Of a stretch of 64,000 nucleotides of DNA, positions 1-9,724 are shown piece by piece. Below the pieces are notes generated by a model. The model saw only the letters and a program-made list of their open reading frames with translations, searched no databases and was not told the origin of the DNA. This stretch comes from Procambarus clarkii (lineage: Eukaryota > Arthropoda > Malacostraca > Decapoda > Cambaridae): contig NC_091172.1 of assembly GCF_040958095.1 (NCBI RefSeq), positions 27,598,705-27,662,704 on the forward strand, in the 5' to 3' direction. The position numbers and the translations under genes were made by a program. Position 1 is the first letter of the stretch. Every line of letters begins with the position of its first letter.

Positions 1-140
1 TAATAGTATGTGGTGATGATATCCCGTTTTCTATAGACGGTAATTCCACTACAAGTTACGTTTTCTATGGGTAACTTGTTTATACAACACAGCTCTTATC
101 TGTCTGTATGATATATTAAATGGTGTCGGATTTTCCGACA
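1..140 (-). repeat. 3' LTR, partial (first 140 bp in element orientation)
   Basis: Identical over its whole visible length to 3029-3168. In element orientation it starts TGTCGGAAAATCCGACA. The sequence just inside it (141-150, read on the minus strand) ends CTGGGGAATT, a short purine-rich stretch in the place of the polypurine tract. Confidence 0.8.
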
Positions 141-383
141 TAATTCCCCAGGGGGCTGCTCACGGGTCGAAGTCCTATTTAGAACAGACGAACACCGATA
201 CTCCTCCATCGAATTATTACATTAATTTGATGTTAGTAGTTAGTAATCACACATTTGTGTGTCTGTTCGTACAGGACGGATGTCCCGTACTAGAGTTGTA
301 GGGGTTAGAAGTCTAATGCGATTTCATTTCCCTGTCAACTCTTGAAAGGCTAATATTCAAGCCTTATTACATATTATTTAACC

Positions 384-745
384 CAGAAGACTGAATGTGA
401 TCAAGTACTACAGTCAAGTATGATTCAGGGACTGCAGTGAGATCAGTGACTTTAGATATAACTTGAAGTTTCTTCAGGTAACTGGTCACTGATATATAAA
501 CACTGAGGCCCATGGAATACATCTTGATTAAATAATAAATGTATCAAATCAGTCATCAGATTTATTGGGGTTTAATTTAGTTAATTGATTCAGAAGATTG
601 AATAGCTCATCATTAAAGTAAAGTATGGTTCTGAGACTGCAGTGGGTACAGTGACATTGGTCGCAGTGACTTGTAGCTGTTTTAGGCTACTGTTCACTGA
701 CTTGCTACTGAGGCCTCATGAACTCATCTTCAGCTTCAAATGATG
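384..745 (-). repeat. Diverged internal duplication in the LTR element
   Basis: Two blocks, about 384-525 and 591-745, share an ordered set of matches: CAGAAGAYTGAAT, GGACTGCAGTG/GAGACTGCAGTG, CAGTGAC, ACTGTTCACTGA-like text and CTGAGGCC near their ends. They look like an old tandem duplication of non-coding internal sequence. Confidence 0.5.
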
Positions 746-836
746 ATACTAACATCAACTTCTGTTGGTATAGTCAGCTGTAATCTCCTTAGTATAATGC
801 TACTGGAGAAATATAATCAGCTGACAAATTTAGATT

Positions 837-1211
837 CTATTGGTATTGTTTATCTGCAGGCATAGGTCTCCTCAGGCTCGATACTGGGCCTGAGAGTAAT
901 TTACCTCCTGCAGAGTTTAACATGGTTATGCCCTGATATTTAGTAGGGCTACCAATGAATTGATGGTAGTAGTCTGTCCCCACAAGGACAGCCATTTGGC
1001 ATTTGATTTGCTCAAATTTACCTGCAGCTGCTTGATAATAGCTTTCCAGGTCAGCATAATCAACTTGAGATTGTTGTGACAAATCTTCACATTTCTTGAT
1101 CTGTCTTGTTAAGTGGCCTTTAAGACCTGCAAGGGTTCTTTTCATTCTCCCTGCATTATCCATACTGGCTCGTTGGTGAAACCTTGTGGGACTTGTACTT
1201 GGGCTGCTCAT
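837..1211 (-). CDS. Gag-like N-terminal fragment of the LTR element
   Basis: A 124-codon frame from an ATG at 1211 to a stop at 837. The product starts MSSPSTSPTRF and carries a basic, predicted helical stretch (KRTLAGLKGHLTRQIKKCED) followed by an acidic, glutamine-rich helix. The LK-x2-LTR pattern near the N-terminus is like the start of many BEL/Pao Gag proteins, which drive particle assembly. No CCHC knuckle or protease follows and the frame stops soon after the helical part, so this is a shortened product or a remnant. It is the only long frame with an ATG in the internal region. The assignment is inference from position and motif; it could be an unrelated element-encoded protein. Confidence 0.45.
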   Translation of the reverse strand: MSSPSTSPTRFHQRASMDNAGRMKRTLAGLKGHLTRQIKKCEDLSQQSQVDYADLESYYQAAAGKFEQIKCQMAVLVGTDYYHQFIGSPTKYQGITMLNSAGGKLLSGPVSSLRRPMPADKQYQ

Positions 1212-2137
1212 AATACTGAACAAACACTAATGGTAGCCTAGGGTAAATTCTGCACTCACTAGGCAATAATCCTACCTCTACTAGAGGTTAGCACTTAAAA
1301 TTAATACACATTATATATATACAATCATACACACTAATGATTTGAGTGATAAACTAGTGTCACTGGAAGTACCTTTAGGTTAGCTCTTCTATATCACCCT
1401 AGGATGGTAGAGACACTAATTAATCACTCAAAGGTGTAATGATCATAAGTAAATTATATATATACAACTCAACTCGAGTTGATAAAAATTACACCCAAAA
1501 TAGGGTCTGGACCATTCATTAATGGTGCTAGGTTGATCAATATAGTTCAACTGACTATGGTAATAATGGGACTAGGATGAGCAATAATAGTTCAACTAGT
1601 CATATCCTACCCTGTTGTGGGTTGGCAATTAGTAAATATTATACTGTGATCACTAGTGCAGTATATATTAAATGATTCTCTATTTTGGAGAAATAATATA
1701 CACAATTATTGACAATAGCCTCTTAATTAGCCTCTATGAAACTTCTAATATTATCAAGAAGTATTAAATATTATTAGTGACCTCGCGAAATAAAGTCCAC
1801 AAAATTCGTAGATAATCTCTCGCGAAATGTAACACCACGAAATCCGTGAACAATCTCGCGAAGACACAGTCACTAATTTGGCTGGATTCTATATTAGCGC
1901 TGTCATTTCACAGAATAACACGCCACCAAATCTGTGGGTGTGCATGAAACCGCTGACGAAGCTGAACTGGGCTGAGGGAGGCTCCTGAGCTCCCTCGAGG
2001 CTACGCTTCCGTCTTTGACTGGCTGGCCTTTGTTTAAATAACACTGCACTAGTATATTTAATGAATCCACTGGTTAACTGGTTCATCCGGTACTAAGATG
2101 ACCAAATGTGGGTTCAAAGGATCAAATAATCCGTCAT

Positions 2138-2155
2138 CCGGTTCGAAGATGACCA
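2138..2155 (-). promoter_or_regulatory. Primer-binding-site-like sequence
   Basis: Read on the minus strand, TGGTCATCTTCGAACCGG begins five bases after the LTR end (CCCACA at 2161-2166). TGG plus a TTCGAACC block is what a tRNA 3'-end complement looks like. The priming tRNA was not identified. A second, imperfect copy of the same motif lies 44 bp further in (2094-2111). Confidence 0.45.
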
Positions 2156-2160
2156 AATAA

Positions 2161-3168
2161 TGTGGGAACCGACCTGTGAGATTTATATTTATTTGATTTA
2201 TATAAATTTATATTTACGTTAATTTATATACTTCGATAGCAATTTGTATAATGATAAGTGGACTGTATTTCTGCAATAATCTCTTAATCTCACAAATCGA
2301 TCCTCTACACATTAGGGGGGTTATTAAATTAATATATATGCAGCCAATCAAACTACAGTAATAGCTACATACATTGATGAGGTTCCTTCTCTTATAGTAC
2401 AGCAGGTTAGTCCACCAGGTATAACTAGAGTGTAGACACCAAATTATCCTCTTTGAGGTAGCTTCTATCACCCAGTAACTGGTGCACATAATCTTGCATC
2501 CTCGTCTTGACCTGTCAAAAGTGCGCTAGCTGTGAAGCCAGAATCCTATATATGACAAGCTATATCAGAGAAAACACTATACAGTACATGGAACATTGAA
2601 GACCTGGCTTAATTACCTTTAGTTTGAGGCGATTTCGCGATCTAACCGGGTCACCCTATATCCTGACATTAATGGCCATAAATGAATGATAAACGGGTTT
2701 CGGATAGACACTTAACTTGAATTTGTAGACAGCGTGTTGAAAAATGGTACACCTTTGGTTTCCATAACACTACGTCCAAGTAAATTTAACAGGAGCCGAA
2801 TTTGCTCCCGTGTGAGCCTCTGGTCTAGTATAAACAACAATGGCTGCTCTCCTCCTCACTCTGACGCCTGGCTTACATTGTCCACATTTCAGAAAGTGAT
2901 AGAAGGGTCACATTTACTCTATTTTAATATTGATAATTAAGTTAATTTATATAAGATGTTTTTATGATGGTAAAGTCCAAAGACTAATGTATTTAAGAAC
3001 AATTCCCAGCAGAATAGCTGGTGAATTATAATAGTATGTGGTGATGATATCCCGTTTTCTATAGACGGTAATTCCACTACAAGTTACGTTTTCTATGGGT
3101 AACTTGTTTATACAACACAGCTCTTATCTGTCTGTATGATATATTAAATGGTGTCGGATTTTCCGACA
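2161..3168 (-). repeat. 5' LTR, about 1008 bp
   Basis: The right end is fixed by the repeat shared with 1-140. The left end is inferred from TGTGGGAACC at 2161, which on the minus strand gives a TG...CA LTR, next to the primer-site-like motif. Its AT-rich interior holds no convincing protein. Confidence 0.65.
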
Positions 3169-4717
3169 TGCGTTTCCAGCATTCACTTGTGTCCTTTTGT
3201 CCTACCTTCTCTTCTCTCAATTTAAAGAGCCTATTTCTGTCCGCATAGAGTATTCCAACCAGTATCTTCTATGTTGTGATCATGTCTTCTCTGTTTCTTC
3301 TGTCCAGGGTTATGAGGTCCAGTTCCCTTAACTTATCCTCATAGCTTAACCCTCTTAGCTCTGGGACCAATCTAGTTGCAAACCTCTGCACTTTCCAATT
3401 TTAGTTTTATGCTTCACAAGTTGTGGATTCCAGGCCGGTGCTGCATAGTCCAGTATTGGTCTATCAAAAGCTGTGCAGATTACCTTAGAGTCCTGATTTA
3501 GATTTCTAAACGACGTTCTAATGTTCGCCAGCGTCCCATATGCCGCTGATGTCACTCTGCCCATGTGTGTCTCTGGTCTTAATGTTGGAACTTCTGTATA
3601 GCCACTCTGAAATCTCGACGTTCTCGGTTCATGCAGGTCGACGTTCAATCTTCGACCGTCCAAGTGGTTGGGCACCATTCCTTTCCCCCGTCCCATCCCA
3701 AATCCTTATTCTGACCCCCTTCCAAGTGCTATATAGTCGTAATGGCTTGGCGCTTTCCCCTGATACGTCCCTCCCTTCCAAATCTCGTTCTTTCTCCAAT
3801 TCCTGAAGTTGTTTTACATTTATGGTGTAGGCACCTACACCATATATGGTGTCCTTTCTCCCTTTCTCCCTTCCCCATCTTCATTATCTTACACTTATTG
3901 GAACTGAACTCCAGCAGCCATTTGTTTGGTCACTTCTAGAGTTCGTCAAAGTCGTTCTGTAACATTTTGAAGTCCTCCGTTTTTTACATTATGTTTGTGT
4001 CGTCTGCATCAACACGTACGAGCTCGCCCCCCCCCCTCGGGTAGATCATTAGCATACACTAGGAACAGTAGTGGTGCCAGGACCGAGCCTCGGGGGACCC
4101 TGCTTGTGACAGTCCTCCAGCTGGCTGTGACTCTTGGCACTCTGTCCGTCAGGCTACTCACCTAGCCCAGCTGGCATCTCCATCTTGCGCACCAGTCTTT
4201 CGTGAGGAACAGTATCAAATGCATTTTGATAGTCTAGGAAAACGCAATCTACCCAGCCATCCCTTTCCTGTTATATTTTAGTAAGCTTGTCATGGAACTC
4301 GATCAAGTTTGTCAGTAATGACTTCGTCCTTCTAAAACCATGTTGACGATTTGTTGCAAAGTTAATCCTCTACCGGTGCTCCACTATCCTCGACCAGATT
4401 ACTTTTTCCAGCACTTTTATGGAATACTTGTCAGTGACACAAGTCTATAATTTAGTGGCCCCTGTCTCTCCCCTTCTTGAATACTGGGACCACGTTTGCC
4501 TGCTTCCACAATTCTGGGAGATTCACCAATGTTGAGTGTTGAAAACATCACTTAGTGGGTAACACAGCGTCTCTGCAGCCTCCTTCAGTATCCAAGGTGA
4601 TATTAAGTCTGGCCCAAATGCCTTTGCTGCAACGTGTTCCTTCAGGTGTTTCTTAAAGTTTTCCTCTATGACTATTATGCCACAGTGGTCTAATCCTCCC
4701 CATTTAGAACATACCAA
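3169..4717 (-). pseudogene. Decayed LINE reverse transcriptase, alpha-like
   Basis: Reading leftward from 4717 the frame gives GPDLISPWILKEAAETL and then, in shifted frames, LWKQANVVPVFKKGR: the start of a non-LTR reverse transcriptase domain. Further on come decayed finger/palm text, RPILDYAAPAWNPQLVKHKTK (about 3445-3390) and a C-terminal arm. Many stops and frameshifts make it non-functional. It is cut at 3168 by the LTR element and at 3618-3779 by a SINE. The palm catalytic box is degraded. The family is probably in the CR1/L2/jockey range; a finer call needs a tree. Confidence 0.8.
3618..3779 (+). mobile_element. tRNA-derived SINE, family E, with 8-bp target-site duplication
   Basis: AAATCTCG at 3610-3617 and again at 3780-3787 flanks a body containing TTCATGCAGGT, a decayed B-box region, GACCGTCCAAGTGGTTGGGC and the tail block CCAAGTGCTATATAGTCGTA. 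The same body recurs at 27574-27706, 47813-47965 and 60828-61060. It sits inside the LINE relic on the opposite strand. Confidence 0.8.
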
Positions 4718-5410
4718 GTCTACAGTAATGCACAGTTTCCCTGCTTACCTCAGTAGCTTGCAATCTGGTGAAAATTGCTGCAATATCTTTCTGGTCCCCT
4801 TCCCGTCTCCCTTGCCCTGTCTCTCCCTCTGGCTCTGGCAGAGTGAAAATTACCACTGACTTCTCCCTCTCCCGCTCCTGTCTCGCACATGTCACCACCT
4901 GTTGACTTTTTACAGCATCTATTACTGTTGCTTTAATGATCTGCTCTCCCTCTAACCCTTGAGCTACTTGAAGCTACTTCAGAAAATGTTTTGTCTGGTC
5001 TTGTTCCCCATTTAACAGTCACATTCTCTACATTCTTTATTCTCTCTTCTGTTACCCCTTCTTGCCTCCTCTGCTGGTCTTCAATCATGCCTCTTCCAAT
5101 GATTTTAATTTATTCTCAAGCCTGTGCACATATTCCTCTCTTTCATGGTTTGTTTCCCTTAATTATTCCTCCTGCTTCGAGGCAGCTACTCCAAGTTCCT
5201 CACTCCTGTCAAGTTTGTAGGTTTTAAATGACCTTCTCTAGTCCCATCTTCTCCTTCTCCCATTCAGGAATGTGTGTAGATGCCTTCCTAGTAAAGCTGC
5301 CTCGGGCTCTTCCCCTCCTATCACTTTCTCCCCTTTTCTTTGCTCTCTTCCTCCAGATCTCTTGTTAGTGATTCTATATTTTCCTTGATGGTATTGTCAT
5401 TTTTAAGATG
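4718..5410 (-). pseudogene. LINE ORF1-like remnant
   Basis: Minus-strand text includes REREKSVVIFTLPEPEGETG followed by an R..DQKDIAAIF stretch (about 4870-4770), preceded by lysine- and glutamate-rich pieces from about 5100. A coiled coil followed by a SVV-[IV]-[FY]-x-LPE segment is how ORF1 proteins of many LINEs look. The remnant runs straight into the reverse transcriptase at 4717 with no endonuclease in between, so the middle of the element appears to be missing. Frames are broken. Confidence 0.45.
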
Positions 5411-5454
5411 CTCCTTCATTGTTCCTCCTCCCAGCTCCTACTCTTGTGTGCTCA

Positions 5455-5532
5455 TCTAGTTGTGCTCGCTCTTGCTCGTGCTTGCTCTTTCTGCTCTTGC
5501 TCGTGCTTGCTCTTTCTGCTCTTGCTCGTAAC
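5455..5532. repeat. Short tandem repeat, CTCTTGCTCGTGCTTG type
   Basis: A 24-27 bp unit built on GCTCGTGCTTGCTCTTTCTG is repeated two to three times next to LINE-like CTCGTAACTCATGCCTCT. Confidence 0.6.
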
Positions 5533-5608
5533 TCATGCCTCTTCGTTCTGGACCATTTCTATGTTTGTGTACATGTTGGGTGTGTGTTGGGTGTGTGTTG
5601 GGTGAGTG

Positions 5609-5610
<2 letters not shown>

Positions 5611-5694
<84 letters not shown>
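5611..5694. repeat. (GT)n microsatellite at a LINE 3' end
   Basis: Forty-two uninterrupted GT units directly abut the alpha LINE tail, which in element orientation reads CTAGGTGAGTACACAC. Confidence 0.95.
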
Positions 5695-5697
<3 letters not shown>

Positions 5698-6558
5698 CAC
5701 CTAGTTGTGCTTGCGGGGGTTGAGCTCTGGCTCTTTGGTCCCGCCTCTCAACTGTCAATCAACAGGTGTACAGGTTCCTGAGCCTACTGGGCTCTATCAT
5801 ATCTACACTTGAAACTGTGTATGGAGTCAGCCTCCACCACATCACTTCCTAATGCATTCCATTTGTCAACCACTCTGACACTAAAAAAGTTCTTTCTAAT
5901 ACCTCTGTGGCTCATTTGGGCACTCAGTTTCCACCTGTGTCCCCTAGTGCGTGTGCCCCTTGTGTTAAACAGCCTGTCTTTATCAACCCTGTCAATTCCC
6001 TTGAGGATCTTGAATGTGGTGATCATGTCCCCCCTAACTCTTCTGTCTTCCAATGAAGTGAGGTTTAATTCCCGTAGTCTCTCCTCGTAGCTCATACCTC
6101 TCAGCTCGGGTACTAGTCTGGTGGCAAACCTTTGAACCTTTTCCATTTTAGTCTTATGCTTGACTAGATATGGACTCCATGCTGGTGCCGCATACTCCAG
6201 GATTGGTCTGACATATGTGGTATATAATGTTCTGAAAGATTCCTTACACAAGTTTCTAAAGGCCGTTCTTATGTTAGCCAACCTGGCATATGCTGCTGCT
6301 GTTATCCTCTTGATGTGAGCATCAGGGGACAGGTCTGGCGTGATATCAACCCCCAGGTCTTTCTCTCTCTCGGACTCTTGAAGTATTTCATCTCCCAAGT
6401 GATACCTTGTATCTGGTCTCCTGCTTCCTACCCCTATCTTCATTACATTACATTTGCTTGGATTAAACTCTAACAGCCATTTGTTCGACCATTCCTGCAG
6501 CTTGTCCAGGTCTTCTTGAAGCCTCAAGCTGTCCTCCTCTGTCTTAATCCTTCTCATA

Positions 6559-6560
<2 letters not shown>
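5695..6560 (-). pseudogene. 5'-truncated alpha LINE: reverse transcriptase C-terminus plus 3' UTR
   Basis: Minus strand 6557-5784 is open for about 257 codons. It reads WSNKWLLEFNPSKCNVMKIG, VRPILEYAAPAWSPYLVKHK, KVQRFATRLVPELRGMSYEE, then FFSVRVVDKWNAL and a normal stop: the thumb and C-terminal arm of a LINE reverse transcriptase, with the catalytic palm missing. The 3' UTR (5783-5695) holds GACAGTTGAGAGGCGGG and CTAGGTGAGTAC before the (GT)n tract. The intact frame over this stretch suggests a fairly young insertion. Upstream the frame opens artificially through a second (TG)n tract. Confidence 0.85.

Positions 6561-6562
<2 letters not shown>

Positions 6563-6649
<87 letters not shown>
6563..6649. 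repeat. (TG)n microsatellite
   Basis: About 43 TG units between the LINE body and the 3' tail of the next SINE, which carries the same alpha tail. In element orientation it is the SINE's terminal (AC)n. Confidence 0.95.
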
Positions 6650-6650
<1 letters not shown>

Positions 6651-6654
<4 letters not shown>

Positions 6655-6967
6655 TCTAGTTGTATTCGTTTCACCTAGTTGTACTTACAGGGGTCGAGCT
6701 TTGCTCTTTCTGCCCGCCCCTCAACTGTCAATCAACTGTTTACTAACTACTATTTTTTCTTTTCTTTTTTTCCTCCACACCACACACACACACCCCAGGA
6801 AGCAGCCCGTGACAGCTGACTAACTCCCAGGTACCTATTTACTGCTAGGTAACAGGGGCATTCAGGGTGAAAGAAACTTTGCCCATTTGTTTCTGCCTGG
6901 TGCGGGAATGGAACCCGCGCCACAGAATTACGAGTCCTGCGCGCTATCCACCAGGCTACCAGGCCCC
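6651..6967 (-). mobile_element. tRNA-derived SINE, family A, full length
   Basis: On the minus strand: head GGGGCCTGGTAGCCTGGTGG (A-box region), B box GGTTCCATTCCC at 6904-6915, core with GTTACCTAGCAGTAAATAGG, a GCTGCTTCCTGGGG block, then the alpha LINE tail GACAGTTGAGAGG and an (AC)n end. Pol III boxes plus a LINE-like 3' end is the standard SINE plan. The second copy is at 44586-44872. Confidence 0.85.
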
Positions 6968-7140
6968 TGAGTGTATGTGTATGTGTGTGTACTTACCTAT
7001 TAGTAACCACGGACAAGTGAGGTTACCCCGCCTATAGTCTTTGCTCTTTATCTTCAAGTCAAGTCAAGAGGCAGTCGAGTTAGTTGGCTGTTGCATAGGC
7101 AATACTAAAGCCAATGCTGTCTGTTGTGCTGATGCTCTAG

Positions 7141-7276
7141 TTATCTTGAGGTTATCTTGAGATGATTTCGGGGCTTTTTTTTAGTGTTCCCGCGGCCCGG
7201 TCCTCGACCAGGCCTCCACCCCCAGGAAGCAGCCCGTGACAGCTGACTAACACCCAGGTACCTATTTTACTGCTAT
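7141..7276 (-). mobile_element. SINE, family B, 3' half
   Basis: Minus-strand order: core block AAAATAGGTACCTGGGTGTT, GCTGCTTCCTGGGGGTGG, then GGCCTGGTCGAGGACCGGGC and TCAAGATAACCTCAAGATAA. The tRNA head is absent. Full-length copies are at 35985-36244 and 42279-42933. Confidence 0.85.
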
Positions 7277-7949
7277 AGAGACCTAAAAATCAGAACACTT
7301 GTCATTATGAGTTAATCTGGTCAATCTTTGATACCTCGTCGAAAGTAAGATTGTTTGAGAGTCAATATCTAAGCTTGAATGAATGGGAACTATTGGGACC
7401 TTCAAAATGAAGAAATGTAAGATGACTCTTGGGAGTCCATCTCCAACCTGGCCTGATCTCGGCAACCAATACCTGATGAAACTGTTCACAAACGTTTGAT
7501 ATCCTATTGGCCGAAGGAAATCTCCATCCAGCAAACTCAGTCAGCTCTTTTTGTGTGTCTTTTTAGGCAGTCACTTATGACCGGCCACACCAACTTCAGC
7601 AGAAATATCAAGAGGTAACGAGGACAGAATAAGAGGAGTCAGCAGGGAGAGCCTCCAGCTGAGGATTTGTAATCATGAAGGAACTACTGCCACAAAGAGA
7701 TGGCTTACTGACGTACATTTTGAGTCCTAATGAAATCAGATCCATGTTGCATGAGCTCTGTGTTTCGGGTGATTTTGATCCGGAATATAACCCCAGAATT
7801 TGTTGAGGTACAATGTTGAGGGCGTGTGCAGCTTTCTATTACTTCACAGTATGATTAGTTTATATTCTCATTCAGTTTGTCTTCTCACTATCCTAATTTT
7901 GTGATACATAATGTGCAAATATCTGCCTTACAGATATTTGAACATTTTA
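7277..7949. other. No recognisable feature
   Basis: Unique-looking sequence. Open frames here are short and match nothing I recognise. Confidence 0.5.
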
Positions 7950-8870
7950 TTGTGAGGTCTAGTTCCTTTAACCTGTCCTTAGAGCTCAGTCCTCTTAACT
8001 CTGACGCCAATCTTGTTGCAAACCTCTGTACTTTTCAGTTTTTGTTTTATATTTCTCAAATTGTAGATTTCAGGTTGGTGCTGCATATTCTATTATTGTT
8101 TAACAAAGACTGCGTAGATGACCCTGAAAAAGCCCTATGTATAGATTTCTGAACGATGTTCTAATGTTTGCCAGTGTCCTATATGGTGGCTGTGTTACCC
8201 ACCTTATGTGAGCTTGTGGTGCTGCTTAAATAATAATATCATCCACGCTCAAATCTTTCCCTGTTTCCGATACCTCCTGGTCTTCTTTCTACCCCTTTCC
8301 ATCTGCATTACCTTACACTTAATGGGACTGAAGTCTAGCAACCATTTGGTTGCCTACTTGAGTTTGTCAAAGTCTTCCTGTAGCTTTCTGCAGTCCTTCT
8401 CTGTTCTTTACATTCCTCATTAGTTTTAAGACGTCGACAAACATTGACATGTACGAGCTCACTCCCTTGGGTACGTCGTTCACATAAATTAGTAACAGTA
8501 GTGGTCCCTGGACCGAGCTTTGGGGAACGGGGTCCATCTAATTACCCAAAGCCACCCAATGCTACCCAAAGCCTATTAGCATTACGTAAGTAATGAATAA
8601 ATGTGACATATTTACTCACAATAGTGTTGGTGCTAAACGTAGAACATGCAACAAAATATTTTTACTTTGAAATAATATTTTTTAATAACGAAATCGGACG
8701 AAACTAGGTGGCAGGTGACGCCACAGGAAGTCGACGATCCGAGTGACAATGGTGTGTGTGGCTTTGGGTAATTAGATGGACCGAAGTAACCCCTACTTGT
8801 TACACTCTTCCAGCTGAAAGCCTCCTCCCTGACGATGTCTGTTTTCTGTCCTTCAGGTACTCCATTACTC
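7950..8870 (-). pseudogene. Decayed LINE reverse transcriptase, alpha-like
   Basis: The minus strand is collinear with the relic at 3169-4717: the same text for the TTGCAAACCTCTG region, the LANIRT-type segment and the region before the palm box. It is broken by stops throughout. It is split by a 259-bp inverted-repeat insertion at 8529-8787, after which LINE sequence resumes with CCCTACTTGTTACACTCTTC. Confidence 0.75.
8529..8787. mobile_element. MITE-like element with 25-bp perfect inverted repeats
   Basis: 8531-8555 (starting GGTCCATCTAATTACCC) is the exact reverse complement of 8758-8782. Flanking LINE text rejoins cleanly when the insert is removed. AAC on both sides (8526-8528 and 8788-8790) is a possible 3-bp target-site duplication. 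The interior is AT-rich and non-coding. Small size, terminal inverted repeats and lack of coding fit a non-autonomous DNA transposon; the superfamily is not assigned. Confidence 0.75.
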
Positions 8871-8949
8871 AGGTTCCCTGTGAGTGGGTAAGGGCTTAGG
8901 TGTGAACAGGCCAGGGGTTCATTTGTGGTTAAGTCAGAGCACAAGTGAA

Positions 8950-9184
8950 TGTAAAACCAAGGCTCAGGTGTGGGTAAACCAGGACTCAGGTGTGGTGTAA
9001 GCCAGGGACTCAGGGGTGGGTAAGCCAGGGACTCAGGGGTGGGTAAGCCAGGGACTCAGGTGTGGTGTAAGCCAGGGACTCAGGGGTGGGTAAGCCAGGG
9101 ACTCAGGGGTGGGTAAGCCAGGGACTCAGGGGTGGGTAAGCCAGGGACTCAGGGGTGGGTAAACCAGGACTCAGGTGTGGGTGG
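8950..9184. repeat. Minisatellite, 22-25 bp unit
   Basis: About ten head-to-tail units of GACTCAGGGGTGGGTAAGCC plus AGGG (24 bp), with GGTGTGGTGTAAGCC variants at intervals. Confidence 0.9.
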
Positions 9185-9660
9185 GACGGGATTCAGGCGT
9201 TGGCGGCGGTCGCGCCCGATGTAAACACACCAGGGAACCGCCGCCATCTTTACGCTGTCTCACCTGCCGGCGCCCCTTCCCTCTCCACCCCCCCCCTCTC
9301 CCACTCTCCATTTCTCTTCCCCCATCTCCATCCCTTCCTAATTTTTCCTGCCCTTTCACTCACAGTAATTTTTATCCCCAGGTCTTCTACCATTTTTTTC
9401 TCCTTCCCATACTCTATGCACCGTTTTCTCTTCCCATTTCATCTGTTTTTAATACATTCACTCCTGCCCTTCCCTTCCTTCCCTCATCTCCCCATGATGT
9501 CCACCCCCCCCCCATGCCCATCTACGTCATACCTTTCCCATCCCCTCCACCCTCCGGGGGCGGCCCACACCTCACCCCCTCCAAAATCCTTTATGTAGCG
9601 AAGAGTTTCATTGTGTTCTTTAGCGCTGAGCCGGTTGTGGAAAGAACAACTGTTGTGTTT
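9185..9660. other. Short CpG-rich block followed by pyrimidine-rich tract
   Basis: 9185-9280 is rich in CpG and holds, on the minus strand, AAGATGGCGGC (9240-9250), a motif often found just downstream of transcription starts. 9280-9600 is C/T-rich and simple. No exon can be supported. Confidence 0.4.
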
Positions 9661-9723
<63 letters not shown>

Positions 9724-9724
9724 C
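9661..9724. repeat. (GA)n followed by (GACA)n
   Basis: About 40 bp of GA units pass into five or six GACA units. Confidence 0.9.

Larger units (their letters stand above)
1..3168 (-). mobile_element. Non-autonomous BEL/Pao-like LTR retrotransposon, cut by window edge
   Basis: Bases 1-140 are identical to 3029-3168, and both end in the palindromic TGTCGGATTTTCCGACA, so they are the same end of two LTRs. The only Gag-like frame is on the minus strand, which makes 2161-3168 the 5' LTR and 1-140 the first part of the 3' LTR. The internal part (141-2160) is about 2.0 kb, far too short for a full gag-pol, and no protease, reverse transcriptase, RNase H or integrase is seen. TGTCGG LTR starts and the primer-site region suggest the BEL/Pao group. 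Identical LTR stretches imply a recent insertion. The right flank is LINE sequence, so the element probably landed in an older LINE. The left end and target-site duplication lie outside the window. Confidence 0.75.

Noticed and set aside
5456..6674. Thr-His repeat proteins
   Set aside because: Translation of (AC)n microsatellites; only the LINE part of the frame is meaningful.
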